This document shows positions 12,145 to 25,072 of a stretch of DNA of 64,000 bases, one piece after another; the stretch's first letter is position 1; each line of letters begins with the position of its first letter. Location of the stretch: the NCBI GenBank assembly GCA_035041965.1, contig JAPYMA010000379.1, forward strand, positions 248,001-312,000, read 5' to 3'. The notes beneath the pieces were generated by a model, which was given only the letters and a program-made list of their open reading frames with translations, had not been told where the DNA came from and did no database searches. Origin of the DNA: Anisakis pegreffii (taxonomy: Eukaryota; Nematoda; Chromadorea; Rhabditida; Anisakidae). Position numbers and translations under genes: made by a program.

Positions 12145-15100
12145 TAGAATTTTGTTCGAAAAGAAATATGAAATGCACCAGAGAAATATTCAGTGTTTTT
12201 GCTAGATTCATAAATATGATGAAAAACAATAACGAATTTTAAAAGTTTGCTCGTTCAATGCACTTTCTGCGTCAGATAAGGAATGAAATGTGATTTTTTT
12301 CTCGTTCGATCATTATCATTGCAACCATCTTTAGCAAATTCAGATGATCAATTTGAAAAAAAAACTCAAAATAAACTTCAGAAACATTACCAAAACAATG
12401 AGAGGCGTGAACATCATTCTGTGATCGTTATCAATCCACACAACACTAGTGAATACCAACTGAGGAACTGTTGGCAATGCACAATTTGCAATCGTTTTAT
12501 ACGATCATTTGAAGGTTTTTTTCTGAAGAGATTTGGGGTGAGAGAGGAGGATGATTACTCAAAACATGTGTTATTCATTCGCACTCACATTTCCACTTTA
12601 AAATCATTTTGTAAACGGTACTGAATAGGTACTTCTTCTCTTTACTTTAACTCTCAAACAAGAAAAAGCATTCGTTTCACAATTATTACTCGAGTGGTTC
12701 AACTGTATCAACAATGCAGTGCGATTTTGTAAAACGTACTTGAGTTGTTGCCGAGAGAAGTAGCGCGATTGAGAGGCAACTGACTGAGTCATCACTGAGG
12801 AATCACCGCACATCAATGAATGCCCATTTTTGAATAATTATTTCCTCTCATCACCTAAATGTCTGTTGATCACTGTAAAAATGATAGGAATACATTTCAA
12901 GGGTCATTCGAAACCATATATTATCAAATGAGAGACCAGCATTTATGAAGAGATAACGACAGTGCATATCACTTGAACTTGTTCAGTCTTGAACTTCAAA
13001 CGTTGTTTTGCATGATTTCTTGATTCGAGTCGACCAGTTTTCAATGTTGTTCTTTTCGCGGCACCTTGCTTTTTTTGCTATGAAACGAAGAAAGATACTT
13101 GTAGGTGACAATGAGTGATTTTATGGATATGTTCGCATTTTAGATGTGAAAATTCGTTATGGTTATCGAAGTTTTTTAAAATAAGTGCAGCAGATTCGTT
13201 CGAATAAGTCGTCTCATCGTTAAAAGAGGTTATTTTTCAATAGATGTTATTCGTTTTTCGAATAATAATAACAACAACAACAACACGAAATACAGTTTGT
13301 TCAGTGAATAATTGCCCTTATTCAACTCAACTAGGTTGTTTATTGTCGTCGAAAAAAGTTTCGGTAGTCTAGTAGCACTTAGAGCGCCATAAAAACAGCT
13401 TGCTGTGTATAACAATTGATAGTTCGCACAAAATAAAGCGGCGGATAATTTTTATGCGCCGAATGACTAATTATATCAACTGTTCGAAACATTACTGTTT
13501 CATTGTATTCGATTTCTCGCTCTGAACATCAATTGTTGTTGTGCATTTGCTTTGTTGTTGCTTGAATGCAGCTACAATAAAAATTGTTTTCATTCGCAAA
13601 AATAAACTTGATCATTACCGCAATGCACTCAATTTCCTCGAATAACATCATCTTAAATTTAATAACAACAATCCATTTTGCTTCGAAAACATTGAATCTT
13701 ATTGGAGAATCGATGAAAATTTCGACATAGCAACTTCTTGCTGGCAGTGATAATCTTCGCACTCATTTCGTCTACTAAAATTGAAAGATGTTTCCTGGTG
13801 GTTGATCACGATCTAAACCTATAATTGAGCATATTGGTTACATAGCCGTGAGTTCATCACAGATCACAAAAGCTTAAAAAGCTGCAATCACTCGTTTTGA
13901 ATGAAGACTGTGCAAATAATTCACGTTCTCGGAAGATGTATTGACGACGTATAATCGTTTCCGAGCGATCATCCGTCGATAGAGTAGCACGGAGGCGATC
14001 GCATTGTCCTACTACTAGCAATTCACCATGCCTTGTGGCTGGCTGGCTTCGATGTTCAATCATAGCAATCGGTTACACAACCAATAATATATCACTGCAA
14101 ACATTGTGCAGATTCAGAAACGTTTTCTTCCGCTTTACACAAATCACTGCAGCTGTTTATCGCGGCCGTTTGTTGGCTGTTGCTTTCTTTTCGCATAAAT
14201 AAACTAGAAATGTGGTAAAAATCTATGAGAATTGGATTACTTTTTTCTTTCAAAAAATTTGATCGCAGTTAGATTAATTATCAAACATCGCGTCATCGTC
14301 GTAGGTATCGAAAATTCTTTATTCTGAATTAATCCAAACAGTGTGCGAACAACCACTTATTGAGTGCACAAAACTTGCAAAACGAGTGGTGTACACTTAA
14401 TCTCACTCAGATGTTTTCTTGCGGATATACGGATAAACGATTAATGAAGTTGTTTCTATTCTGAAACTGCTGATCTGAAATATTCATTTGTTATCAACGC
14501 GAAACGTACCACTGAGATAATGGTTGATGGCATTCAGCTGACCATGTTCATTCCATCAACCATTTGAAAGTCTCGTGCGTCGACTTTTTGTTCAGTCATG
14601 ATCATGATAGGATCAATGCACATTGAAACTCCATAGCCGAAAGCATCAAAAAGGCTCACAATCAGCAAAATGGCATCGTTATCAGGCTTGCAGGCTGCAT
14701 AGAATTATTGTTAGAAAACTTTGAATTGAGTGGGAAATTCGAGGCTGATGAACATTTTAAACAGCGAAGTTTCCATTTGAAAATTGCTTTTTCATTCGTT
14801 GAAGCTCCTCGGTCTTGAGTTGTTTTTCTGCAGAAAAAATTTAAAAAGACTCTTGTTTTCAGTTGCAGACTCCATCTGATAATTTGTTAGTGATGGAAAT
14901 CACATCGCAACAACCGCTAAAATGCAATGATCCATCATCGCATTAACATAAAATTCTATTGCTCATGCCCGCTATATTGCAATATTCAGAGACCATTCTC
15001 AAAAAATTTGCTACTTAATTTCATTCCGAATGGCGGACGGTACAGTGTGTGCTCGAATGTTGTTGCTGGCTGATTCATGTTTGTTATTCGTATAAAGCGG

Positions 15101-18100
15101 AAAAAATGTACAACAGTGCATGTTTCTCACATTCCTCATTTTCACTAATGTACTTTTAATGCCTAATAAAACTGGTTTTGATCGTGAAATTAATAATCGC
15201 AACCTTGTTTGCCACATTTTCCAACGTTCACTTCTAAAAAGCACTATGACGTCGAGTGTATTTTGTTTGCGTTGTGACGCAGTACTGTAATAGCACAAGC
15301 TTGGCTGCATAATTTCAAATTTTGCCATCCATTGAACTATTTTCAGTTCATTTACTAAAAATGACTGAACGATCGGAAACTCTATTTTCTCACAAGTAAT
15401 GATCTCCTCTATAAATGTTTCGCAATTTTCTAGTGATCATACCAGAGCACAACATTTTCGGGACATTTATAACTGCAGATTCGTGACTCAACCGATTTTG
15501 ATTGGTGAAGTGGTGACGACGAGCATTCAGTAGAAATAAATTTCAAAGATTGCGATAACAGTTTCATAAGTGATTTCCAAAAAATAATAACAGACCCTAG
15601 AACGGGCGTGATGCATGCAAAACAAATGACGAATGAACTTTCAGCGGATAAAGTCAATGTCCTCGTACCCTTCTAACTGGTTGACCCCTAACAAACATCT
15701 GACACACTACACTGATAAACAACAACAATAGGTTTTATTCGATAACGGTTTGTCGACCTCACATTTCTGCACTTCTTCACGTCACCTTCACACAGGCATC
15801 GCATCATGCATCTCGATAAATTCAAAAAAGTTTCATCTTTCAAACCAGATTCGCATTCATATCAATTATCTTCCAAAAACACAAATGAGCATGAGCCGAA
15901 TAGAGCCAAACAAAAAAAGTGGCATCAAATCCTATTTGTAGTTGAAATTTGACGAGTCATCAATTTCTCGTTTCAGCCATAATACACAATCCAATATATC
16001 TGCAGAAGACTGTACTGAAAAGATTTCTTCTTATGATATTATATATTGTGATATTGCTTATGATATCGCTCACTATCGAAAAATTATCATGTAGCGCATG
16101 CTTATTGTTAGCATTAAACACTTGTTCAGTGAAAAGAGCATAGGTCGTTAGATTTATAGAGTGATTCAATGAGCGAAAGTGTCTGGCAGCAATTGACTAT
16201 ATTTGATATTAGCTGGGTGATAAGATGATCGATAGTGTGCCGTTAGTTGTTGTTGATGTTGGTGTGTTCTGAGAACAGATAAACACTCATAACTGATCAG
16301 TTCAACGATTGTCAAGTGATAGCGTTTAGGTTCAGCAAAACACACCCATCAAATGATACACACTGAACGAGAACAGGTTGAATTGGAATGCGGTACCTGG
16401 TTAAAGTTTTTCTTTTTTCAGAAAACGATAATCTTAGATAAAATCTATTTTTGTTTAGCAATTATTTCAGTTGATTCCATCTTGCATCATCAGGTTTATG
16501 AGAAAGGAATGCATCAGAGTAAAGAAAACGAAAATATAATGAATGAGTTCAACTCTAATCATAGGGAATATTGCCTTTACGATGAAATACAAATCATAAA
16601 TGAATCGCAATTAAACATGAAACGATCGATCATCAATTATATTTCAAAATGCTGCTTCAAGCGAATGGCTTATTATGCAACTTTGGGTGGTAATATTGGT
16701 GGAGGAGCTTGTTCAATAGTGTGATGCTTATCAACACAATCTTATACTATTGTAATGAAATTTAGAGGAGATGATCAAAAATTGCTATTAATCTTTTCGA
16801 ATTAAAGCATTTTGAGTGTAGTTCAGTGGCTAAGAGCACATACTGATGTCGTTTTGTCATAATGAATCATCATTGTTGGGTAAGTTTCAGGTTTCCAATA
16901 AAAATAGTCAAGTTTGAGTGGTTAGATGGTGTTCGGAACAGTTCTCTTTTATCACAAACTAAATTTATCACCAACTAAATATCACAAGTCACTTGAGCCG
17001 ACTCAACGCCGGCTGCTAATTTTATCGTTATCTTCGCTGGTATTGCAGCTAATAAATTGTCGATACTCTTGTAAGTTCAACAGCAACTGATCCAGACCAA
17101 CACTGTGACTGGACAGACAGGTGATTTATGCACACTGAATGCTCACGTTCCGTTCGAATGCCGAAAAACGATTGCCTTAGTTTGCGTAAACAAACAACAT
17201 TCAATCAGCATTTACGAATAATCTTGTTATGACACTAAGATAAGTCACTTTCACACGACATTTGATGTTTTTTTCAGCAATGGCAATGAACTGTGTGATG
17301 AGTTGCCTGTTTATAAACAGCCTTTTACCTATGGAAATTCGCTGAATGCTTGTCAATCTACCAGAACGGATTTGAAATTTTTCGTTGTTGGCTATGCAAA
17401 GTTGGAAGTGTCACAAAATGAAACTCCAAATGCCAGAGTGTTCAATTCTTTCAGTGGTTTTATTATGTCCAATAACGTTTTTGTTCTTCAAATTTGCGTT
17501 CACATCACTGAAAGTATTAATGGGGAAAATATTTTTGCTACGTTGTAGTTGTTGCACGTATGGAACTGTGCCTTAATGATTGTTTATCGGCGCTCTCTTG
17601 ACGAATACTTTCGCTTGATTTCGGATTTTTGACGTTTGTTTACGTTATTTTACATTGGTGGTTAAAACTGTTTACCATTTTGCACACGAACTCAACGGTG
17701 GTCATTGATCAACTATTATTTATTAAATGACGTTCAATGTTTCATAAAACGTTATTCTTAAATTGCACAATCCAAAATAATCAACTGCTAGCAGTTTGAG
17801 TGCTAGCCACACATTCGATAGTTTTTTGATGAGTTAGTTTGTGAGCAGACTGAACATTGATGATGATCATATGTCTGCAACAATTTGATATGGTCAAGAT
17901 GGATGACTTTCCTGGAAAGGTCATGCATTGCCTTCTGTTACCTCACAAAATATCTTCGTTACGATGCACTAAGAAACGTCCAAACGAAACTACCAGTTCG
18001 CTTGCTTCTTTGCGTGTGGTGGTGCGTATTATCGTAAACTAGCACAACGTGCAGCAATACTTGTAAATACGAATTCCATAGGTAGCAAGCGATGAATTTC

Positions 18101-18703
18101 ACTTCAAATCCCTTTTGAACAATGTAATCGTTTCAGTGAACTTATATTCTATTGACCATCAAGCTACCCGATTACTAACATTGTTTTCCACGTCCATTCC
18201 TTTTTTGCCATTATCTCAGTAACAGTAGAGCAATGACGAATAGGGAATTTAGCAGTTGTTTTCATACGAGAATTCGCATTCAACACGGATCAATTAATCA
18301 TTACAAATTTCCTACTACTACATCAACTCATTCTCACTTTTTATGAATTCCACTTGATCACGTTGATTTCTTGAAACCAGTTTATAACTCTGCAAGGTTT
18401 TGTATGAAGCATAATCCAACGAGACAAAAAAAACACCTTTATGAAACACGATACGTCGTTGCTTATAAACGTTACAGAGATACGTGACTGATAGATAGGA
18501 AGAAAAATTCGTGTTAACGATCGAATAAATATTCGTTTAATTCGATATTTTGAACAAACGACATCTGTCAGCGTCGTCACTTCATTCAAATACACTCATC
18601 GCTATCGGTTTTCAAGCATTTCGATTCTTGTTTCTTTAGAAGAACGTCAACACCGTTAATACATATCTGTGCTACAATCCTTCACTGACCTCACCTGAAG
18701 AAG
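12145..18703. other. Long stretch with only weak candidate exons
   Basis: About 6.5 kb without a convincing gene. The frame at 12283-12624 (+) is 113 codons and contains a CWQCTIC cluster, but it has no splice partner. The frame at 15011-15328 (-) is 105 codons with no domain. A possible exon at 16353-16724 is listed separately. Trinucleotide AAC repeats occur near 13268-13285. I see no tRNA, rRNA or transposase. Confidence 0.45.
16353..16724 (+). CDS. Possible hypothetical protein or terminal exon
   Basis: An open frame of 123 codons ends in a cysteine- and glycine-rich tail (CCFKRMAYYATLGGN, then GGGACSIV). The first half crosses good acceptor-like sites (TTTTTTCAG near 16421, ATTTCAG near 16470), so only the second half may be coding. 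I do not recognise any family. It could equally be chance in A+T-rich DNA. Confidence 0.25.
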   Translation: MIHTEREQVELECGTWLKFFFFQKTIILDKIYFCLAIISVDSILHHQVYEKGMHQSKENENIMNEFNSNHREYCLYDEIQIINESQLNMKRSIINYISKCCFKRMAYYATLGGNIGGGACSIV

Positions 18704-20164
18704 ATGATCTTTCTGGCTGTCTTTCTTTTCGTAAGTCATTTTGACTTTATTCTTCACAGCATGATTTCATTTCATGAGAAAATTGTGACGCTAGAAACAA
18801 TGAACTATTCTAAAGGTCGCTCACTGCATGTGAATATAATTGCAAAACAATTGTGGCCTCGAATTAATGAATTTTTTTCAAATGTATAATTTCGATGGAT
18901 CACGGAAATAAACGGTCCTGTCTGTATTCATGGAAGTTTCCTTCGCATATTTTTGTACAAAAAGGTGTCAATTGCTAGCAAAAATCATGCGAACGTTCAA
19001 ATGAGAGTTCATTTTGAAATGAAAGAAAACTATTCGTAAAAATTATTCCTACATCCAGCTTATCAAGTTTAGATTTCGCTTGATTAGTTATTGTCCTCGT
19101 TTCGAGTTATTATGTGAGCAATTGAGATTATGTAACGTAATATTGTCCATTGATGTTAATTTTATCATTGAGAGCAACAGTACGCTTTCTTATTCACATT
19201 AGCTGATCTATACGACAGTTTGTTCGAAGTAAATTGCATTTTTCCGGTTAATGCAAAAAATCGCTCGTTGTAGGCGATACTTTATTATTTCACCAAATTT
19301 CTTCGATTTTGAGTCTGCGTACATTTCGGTTAAAGAACTACAGTTGTTTTCAATAAATTGCTGCGCACTGAATTGAAAGTTCTTTCAGAAATGTTTGCAA
19401 AGAAATTTCAGTTGACAATTTGTCTTGCTGCATCAGCACCTCCGAAGTGTGGCAAAAATGAGGTTTTGTCTTTGTGTTCAACGTGCGAATTCAAATGCGG
19501 AGAAGATGATGTATGCAGAATTGTGCATTTGTTTTTCGTTTGCTCATTTTTTTAAAATTCATCTCACTATCAATATTTTCCAGTTATACAGACACAATGA
19601 CGATATAGTCTCTTAACTGATTATGAATTGGCTGATTATGATTTGATGCAAGTGATATTAAAGGTCCATATCTCGAAATAATTTCGAAAAATGACCGGGC
19701 GGTTAATTCCGGTCTCGAATATAGAGTAAATGTGAAAAATCATTCGTTTGGGAGTCATTGTTGTTTGTTTTCTCTCTGAGAAACTAGTAAGACCATTTTG
19801 AACCTCCGTGAAATATTGTCGTTATTGTTGTAGAAACAGAATTCTTACGGTGATTCAAGTTATTTTTGAAATATTGCGCTAATATGAAACGTTGATCATA
19901 ATTTCAAAAGCGCTCTGCACGCAAGCGTTTGAGTTGGATTCGATGTTATTCAACGTAAAATGGGTAGTTGAGAACAAATTATTTTCCACAAAAACTGCGA
20001 CCCTTGATGAGTTTATCTTTCATTTGAGAAAACAATCATCTCGCTGAAAAGTTCAGGGTCAATGTGACATCGGCTGTGGAGAACCCAAATGCGTATGCCC
20101 AGCAGCCAGAAAGCTGAGACGAACTTCGGACGGAAGATGTGTTCTGTCGAGTCAGTGTCCGTGA
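18704..20164 (+). CDS. Secreted single-domain TIL inhibitor, divergent
   Basis: Proposed join(18704..18730, 19412..19510, 20057..20164), 77 residues, with both introns phase 0. Exon 1 (MIFLAVFLF) and the start of exon 2 make a signal peptide ending near CLAASA. The mature domain keeps ten cysteines in TIL spacing but begins CGKNEVLSLCSTC, without the tryptophan seen in its neighbours. The second half is close to standard: CVCPAARKLRRTSDGRC and a terminal SSQCP. The reactive loop reads Cys-Asp-Ile-Gly-Cys, so the inferred P1 is isoleucine, which is unusual for trypsin or chymotrypsin inhibitors. The introns (681 and 546 bases) are longer than in most genes of this window. No AATAAA was seen close to the stop. 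Confidence 0.75.
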
Positions 20165-22200
20165 TGAAATTTTGTGATGAATGAACAAAACTTATCGCTT
20201 TATCGGCAATGGAATTGTATGTATTTGCTTGACGTGCTCCTTACAGTAATGAATAATCATGTCTGAATTTGTTTATAAATTGTGAAATATCAGTGTCCAT
20301 TGTATATCTGTTTGTTTATGTGATTCAAATACACACTTCAAACGCACTCAGAATAGGCATTCAAATCCGAGCTCCATGTTGCTTTGATAGAATCCAACTG
20401 AGGGCATGATAATGACGATTCTCAGTCGGTTCGTCACAACAGTTCTGCTGCTGATTTACTGGCTGATGTTTATATTATTGGTATTCAAATGTGAAATGAA
20501 CTCACTATCAGATTCAGCGAAGGCATCCGAACGTCGTTTTTGAATCAGGTGCTTTCCCTAAGACCGACATGCAGCAAATCTAATTGAAATTTCCAGTCTT
20601 GGGTGTGCCCATGCAAAAAATTAACTTCATTACACGCTACGTGTATTCCTTTAAAATTAATCCGTCAATAAAGCTGCTAACGATGCGTTGATCTCAAAAC
20701 TCAGTCGTCAATCGCTAGCGTTATTCCGCGAATGTTAATTCTCCTTCAAAATTTGCGATTGCCATGTGAATCTTATCGAAAAAATCCTCTTCACACCATT
20801 CGCTTCCTTTTCAGACTCATTCGGTATACACCAAAATGAGATGAGTTTTACGTTAATGTTTTATGTTTTTTCGATATGAGGCGATGAAGTGAGTTTTGCA
20901 AACAGTTTTTGAGAGGCAGGCAATTCAACATCGCTGACGTTACAGAAGAGATCATCCCACGTTACTGTGAATTCTTAACATATTGAATTGCAATGCAACC
21001 ATGGAATTTTAAGAAGTTCGTCAGATATCCGTAATTTTCAATCACAATCGATTATGATTGTGATCAAAGTTATGGATCACTGGTGATTTCAACGTAGAGC
21101 TGCTTGTTCTAAAAGTTTAGTTTACCAATAGCTACTACCTTGTCGGAGTGATTCGGTATAAAATCAATAGCGCAGTTAGAACGCGATCACTCAGGATGAC
21201 AAAAATAAGCGTAGAGAGTCATTCTCGAAAGTTGTGTATTTTCGTCATTAAGTGAACCACCGAGCCAAACAAGTGTCGCTTTGTAAAACAGCAGCAGTTC
21301 TGTGGATAATTCACTGTGACAGGAAAAGAAGATAATTGAGGGCGGTGGATGGCAAATTAAAGTCAAACGTATTTTCACTTCATTATTCTTCAATAATGTT
21401 TTCAAAATATCTGAATGATCACAAAGCACTGACTCTTTTAGCACTATGAAAGAAATGTTGATACCAAATATTTTGTGGTCACTGAGAAATTTTTCCACTT
21501 CTTTGATATTCCACATCATTTTGCTGAAAAAGGTGAATGACATTCATGTGCATTAATGGTGAAGAGGAACGACAATTTCACGTACGGTCGAGAGAGGAGA
21601 GTGGGCACAAATCGCTTGAAGAACTTAGATGAAATATCCGTTGACGGATACGGCGAAGATTTGCGGATGAGAGGCAGATGAAAAAAATACCTCGTTAAAA
21701 CGTCGATGATGAAAAACACAGGCAATTATCGTCAATCGCTAGCGCTAAAAAACAATTTCAGCGGTATTTGTGGTCGATAGGTTCCATTCAAAAAAACTTG
21801 GGATTAACGAACAAATTGCTTTCGTTAATAGGAATCGAGCGATTAGTGCATAAATACAACAGAAATTCTGAAAGGTAGTAATCGTTGAATATGCGCAATC
21901 AAAGGCTGATGCTATTCAATTTTAATTAGCATTTCGTTTCGTTTGAGTTTTGTTTGAGCGATTTGTTTGAATGAAAAATTAGTGAAACTGAACAGAACAC
22001 GAATAAAATCTACGAAGACGACAGACTTTGCTGTGGAAATATACCGACTTATGTTTCTGATTGTTTTGATTAACATTAGATGAGACCAAGTTACGGGAAG
22101 ATGTTACTTTATTAAAAACTACCAAACTTGCAGATTATACGTCTATGGTCAACATGTGCAAATGAAAAGTTCCATTTATCTATCAAATTATTCACGCGAT
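20165..22200. other. Intergenic with weak coding candidates
   Basis: A hydrophobic leader-like stretch starts at the ATG at 20406 (+, about 25 codons, MIMTILSRFVTTVLLL and onward), but the only nearby acceptor would make a 31-base intron, too short to believe. A frame at 21187-21543 (-) is listed separately. Nothing else is supported. Confidence 0.4.
21187..21543 (-). CDS. Unrecognised candidate 3' exon
   Basis: A minus-strand frame of 118 codons has balanced composition and runs to a stop. A strong acceptor (CACCTTTTTCAG on the minus strand) just inside its start suggests an exon beginning about 21528 rather than an ATG-started gene. Just upstream, another frame reads RRFNEVFFSSASHPQIF, which looks like the end of an F-box, but it is interrupted. 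It may therefore be a fragment or pseudogene of an F-box family member. No domain is certain. Confidence 0.3.
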   Translation of the reverse strand: MSFTFFSKMMWNIKEVEKFLSDHKIFGINISFIVLKESVLCDHSDILKTLLKNNEVKIRLTLICHPPPSIIFFSCHSELSTELLLFYKATLVWLGGSLNDENTQLSRMTLYAYFCHPE

Positions 22201-22206
22201 TTTATT
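22201..22206 (-). terminator. AATAAA overlapping the stop codon
   Basis: On the minus strand AAATAAA overlaps the TAA stop of the two-domain TIL gene. It could serve as a polyadenylation signal for a very short 3' untranslated region, but the overlap may be chance. Confidence 0.3.
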
Positions 22207-23563
22207 TAGGGCAATCGTCGAATTTGATGCATTTTCCCTTAGAATCACGAACGAATCCAGCGCCGGCGACACACTCACAGCTTGGCGGTTTGCACATTCT
22301 TACGCACGGAACAAGTCTTTTATCGCACGTTCCTTCGCATCCTCCGCACTCTGTCCATGTCTCATTTTCGTCGCATTTATGCTCTGAAATTTGATTGGTG
22401 AAGATGGATGCAACAACGGATTAGCACTTCAACATCTGCAAATTTTAGGATATCGATGATGACTATGAGACCAAATTGAATTTATTCAGTTATTTGCTGT
22501 GTTCAGAAAATCAAATCAAACTCAGCCATTCAACGTTCCTACCACGTCTGATTCTGTGTTGGGGGCATTGTGCAGTCGGGATACATTTGCCGTCCTCAGT
22601 TCGTCTGAATTTGTCAGGAGAACATTCGCATGCTGGCGGGCTACATATATAGGGACATGGAGTCTGAAACTTTCAAAAATTCCACAGCCAAAACTTTGAT
22701 TCAGATTAGCCAAATCATTAACCGCATCATATTTTCCGAAAACAACTTGCGTCCAATGTTCCGATGTTTCCCGGCTTGAACTCTGTTATTTGACTCTTAA
22801 ACTGCAAATTCTAGTAAATCAATGAGCGGTCGAGATCAAGAAGTAATACTATAAACCATTTCATCTTGTCCACATTTCAGCTCACAATTAGGACATTCTC
22901 TCCACTTCTCATTCGGACCACACTCTTGATGAGCAACAGCAGTAGAAACCACAAAGACCTGAGAATGAAATTTTTCGTCAATATTTTGAAGCATGATGGT
23001 AAGAGAATTACTAGCTAAGATAAGGAAACTCTTGAGGTTCACATAAGGTTCACATAAGGTTCACATAAGGTTCACATAAGCTGCTAGAAACCGACATGAC
23101 AATGATGACATTCAAGATGAATATCGTTAATGCAATATCGTGAATTTTGTCTAGACATGTTTCAGTCAAATAGAATGTGCAGTGCAAATGAGCACGGAAA
23201 ATTTTTTAATTTAGTTCAACAGGATAAATAAAAATGATTTTGTTTTTGACCAATGAACTAGGACGTTCGATTTGACTACTTCATGAAGCTTATCAAATAG
23301 CAGTATCTAGTGTAGATCGATTAATCCGGATTCGTCATCTCCACGAGCGTTAATTCATAAGGCTTGTTAGGATACATTAAGCTTGTTGCTATTTGTTCCA
23401 AAGAAATCTCAAGGTTGTTGATGAACTTCGATGAAACTGCATTGGTCTCGAGGAAACAACTCAAGACTTAGAATGGAACATCAATGGAAATAATCGAAGC
23501 ACTTACGATGAATACGACGAGCATTTGTGATGAAGACGCGTTCTGTACGACTAGTGATTTCAT
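22202..23563 (-). CDS. Secreted two-domain TIL protease inhibitor
   Basis: Proposed complement join(22202..22383, 22543..22663, 22857..22958, 23507..23563), 153 residues, or 140 if the inner ATG at 23522-23524 is used. The inner start (MLVVFI) gives the shorter and more typical signal peptide; the upstream ATG adds 13 residues. Two complete ten-cysteine TIL domains follow. Domain 1 opens [13 protein letters not shown] and its reactive loop is Cys-Pro-Tyr-Ile-Cys. Domain 2 opens [13 protein letters not shown] with loop Cys-Val-Arg-Met-Cys and ends DDCPK. By Ascaris analogy P1 is tyrosine in domain 1 and arginine in domain 2. A phase 1 intron separates the domains and a phase 0 intron splits domain 1. 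The gene is a clear paralogue of the one at 27381-28694, with the same exon plan. Confidence 0.85.
23037..23080. repeat. Perfect 11-bp tandem repeat, four copies
   Basis: The unit gttcacataag is repeated four times without mismatch. It lies in the first intron of the two-domain TIL gene. A small minisatellite that may vary in length between individuals. Confidence 0.9.
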
Positions 23564-24889
23564 GTTCTGTTCGTCATTTTATATTCACTTTCCCGTGTGC
23601 CACACACAAAAAAAAGCTCATCACACAATATATAAGCCATATCAATTCACAAACATTGCAAATGCACAAAACAAAAAAAAAATTTTACTCACTGCCATAC
23701 AAAATATTTTCGTTTAACAAATGCGGACATAACAAAACAAGTAATGATTACATAAAAAAAAGCAGCATCTTGTGTAGACTTCTTCAAGAAGAATACTCCA
23801 AGTAAACAGTCACACTTCACAGAATTTCAAACACAATTATGATGTGATTTGACGAGCGTTTCTTACTCTGAACGCTTCGATATTTTCCAAAAATATCAAA
23901 ACTTCTTCAGTGATCGATGACTTGCATGATGAGAAACGCACATTAACGTTCGATTGCAGATACATGTGATATTGAGCTTTTTGTCGAATCTTTTCAGTTG
24001 ATTTGGTGATAGCCCAAAATGTTTAGCAACAAACTCATTGAAGTTCTCCCGACAACCACCAAGTGGACGGCTGGTACGTTGCGACTATCATTCAACGAAG
24101 AGCAGACGTACTCAACAAGAATGATATCTTTCGTAAAATTTCTTACTGTTTCAAGTAAACAACCGCAAACAGCATTGTTTCGTTATCATTTCAGCTCACA
24201 CGCAAAAATATGTATGAGTAATTTCAAAAGAAATGCTAAAATTTTTGCAAACTTTGAATTCAGATTTCTACTTTTGATAGAAGCGCACATTACACAGTAC
24301 TCCCATAATCAGTGTTCACCAAACAGTCGTTTGATTATAGTTTGAACGGTATGAATGAGGGATTAGTGATCAATTTTACAGGCGGATCATAACATAATTT
24401 GGAATTCCTTTCACATGCACTCAGTTCGAATTCCTGATTGGTATCCTTCAGCATGGATTTCAAATTGCTGATCAATCCGACTGAGTGACACAATTTTAGA
24501 TGTGCTTTTTTGTGGAGGGCATTGGCAGTCAAAATGATATTTCAATACATGAATTTGTGATGTCGACTTTATTGAAGCATTAAAAACACATCACAAAGTA
24601 TTTTGGTTACTTTAATTGATTGTATAGTTGATGTTTTGTTGAGATGTGGTAGATCGACAGTAGTATTCGAATACAATTTATTGAATATTACTGAGTTATC
24701 AATTACAATTATGAAACCAAGGAAGCGGCCGATCAGCGGCTCTTAGAGTAAGGAGACGATTGATGATAGTTTCAATAAGAATTTCCTATAATAATTTGAT
24801 CAACCAAGGCAGTTGCCAATCAATGGCTTTTTCCACGTTAAGAATACTTTCAGTTAATTAGCGAATGATAATTAATAATAATTAACAAT

Positions 24890-25072
24890 TCAACAATCAG
24901 GGCAGTTGCCAATCGATGGCTTTTCACAATTCAGTTTGATTTGCACGACTTCAGTATAGATACGACCGATCCAAGGGTCGACACACTTGTAGCTATGAAC
25001 TTCGTCTATCTCTCTGCCTCCGGTCTTCTTCTTCTTGCTTTTTAAGCCAATCCATTGTTCGTGCTTTCCCAT
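24890..25072 (-). CDS. Unrecognised small basic frame with cysteine-rich end
   Basis: A minus-strand frame of 60 codons begins after an acceptor-like TTGCAG near 25078 and ends KPSIGNCPDC and stop. Its start region (GKHEQWIG) faintly recalls the opening of a TIL domain, but the cysteine pattern does not match. A diverged second copy of its last 30 bases lies at about 24803-24832 and would encode KPLIGNCLG and stop. I cannot name a family; a decayed duplicated 3' exon is possible. Confidence 0.25.
   Translation of the reverse strand: MGKHEQWIGLKSKKKKTGGREIDEVHSYKCVDPWIGRIYTEVVQIKLNCEKPSIGNCPDC

Noticed and set aside
12283..12624. 113-codon plus-strand frame with a CWQCTIC cluster, possibly a zinc finger
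   Set aside because: Only three closely spaced cysteines, no matching histidines or splice partners; kept only as a note in the intergenic entry.
20406..20580. Signal-peptide-like start followed by an apparent short secreted peptide
   Set aside because: The needed intron would be 31 bases, shorter than nematode introns, and no homologue is recognised.
22128..22394. 88-codon plus-strand frame
   Set aside because: Antisense to the ten-cysteine second TIL domain, which is clearly the coding strand.
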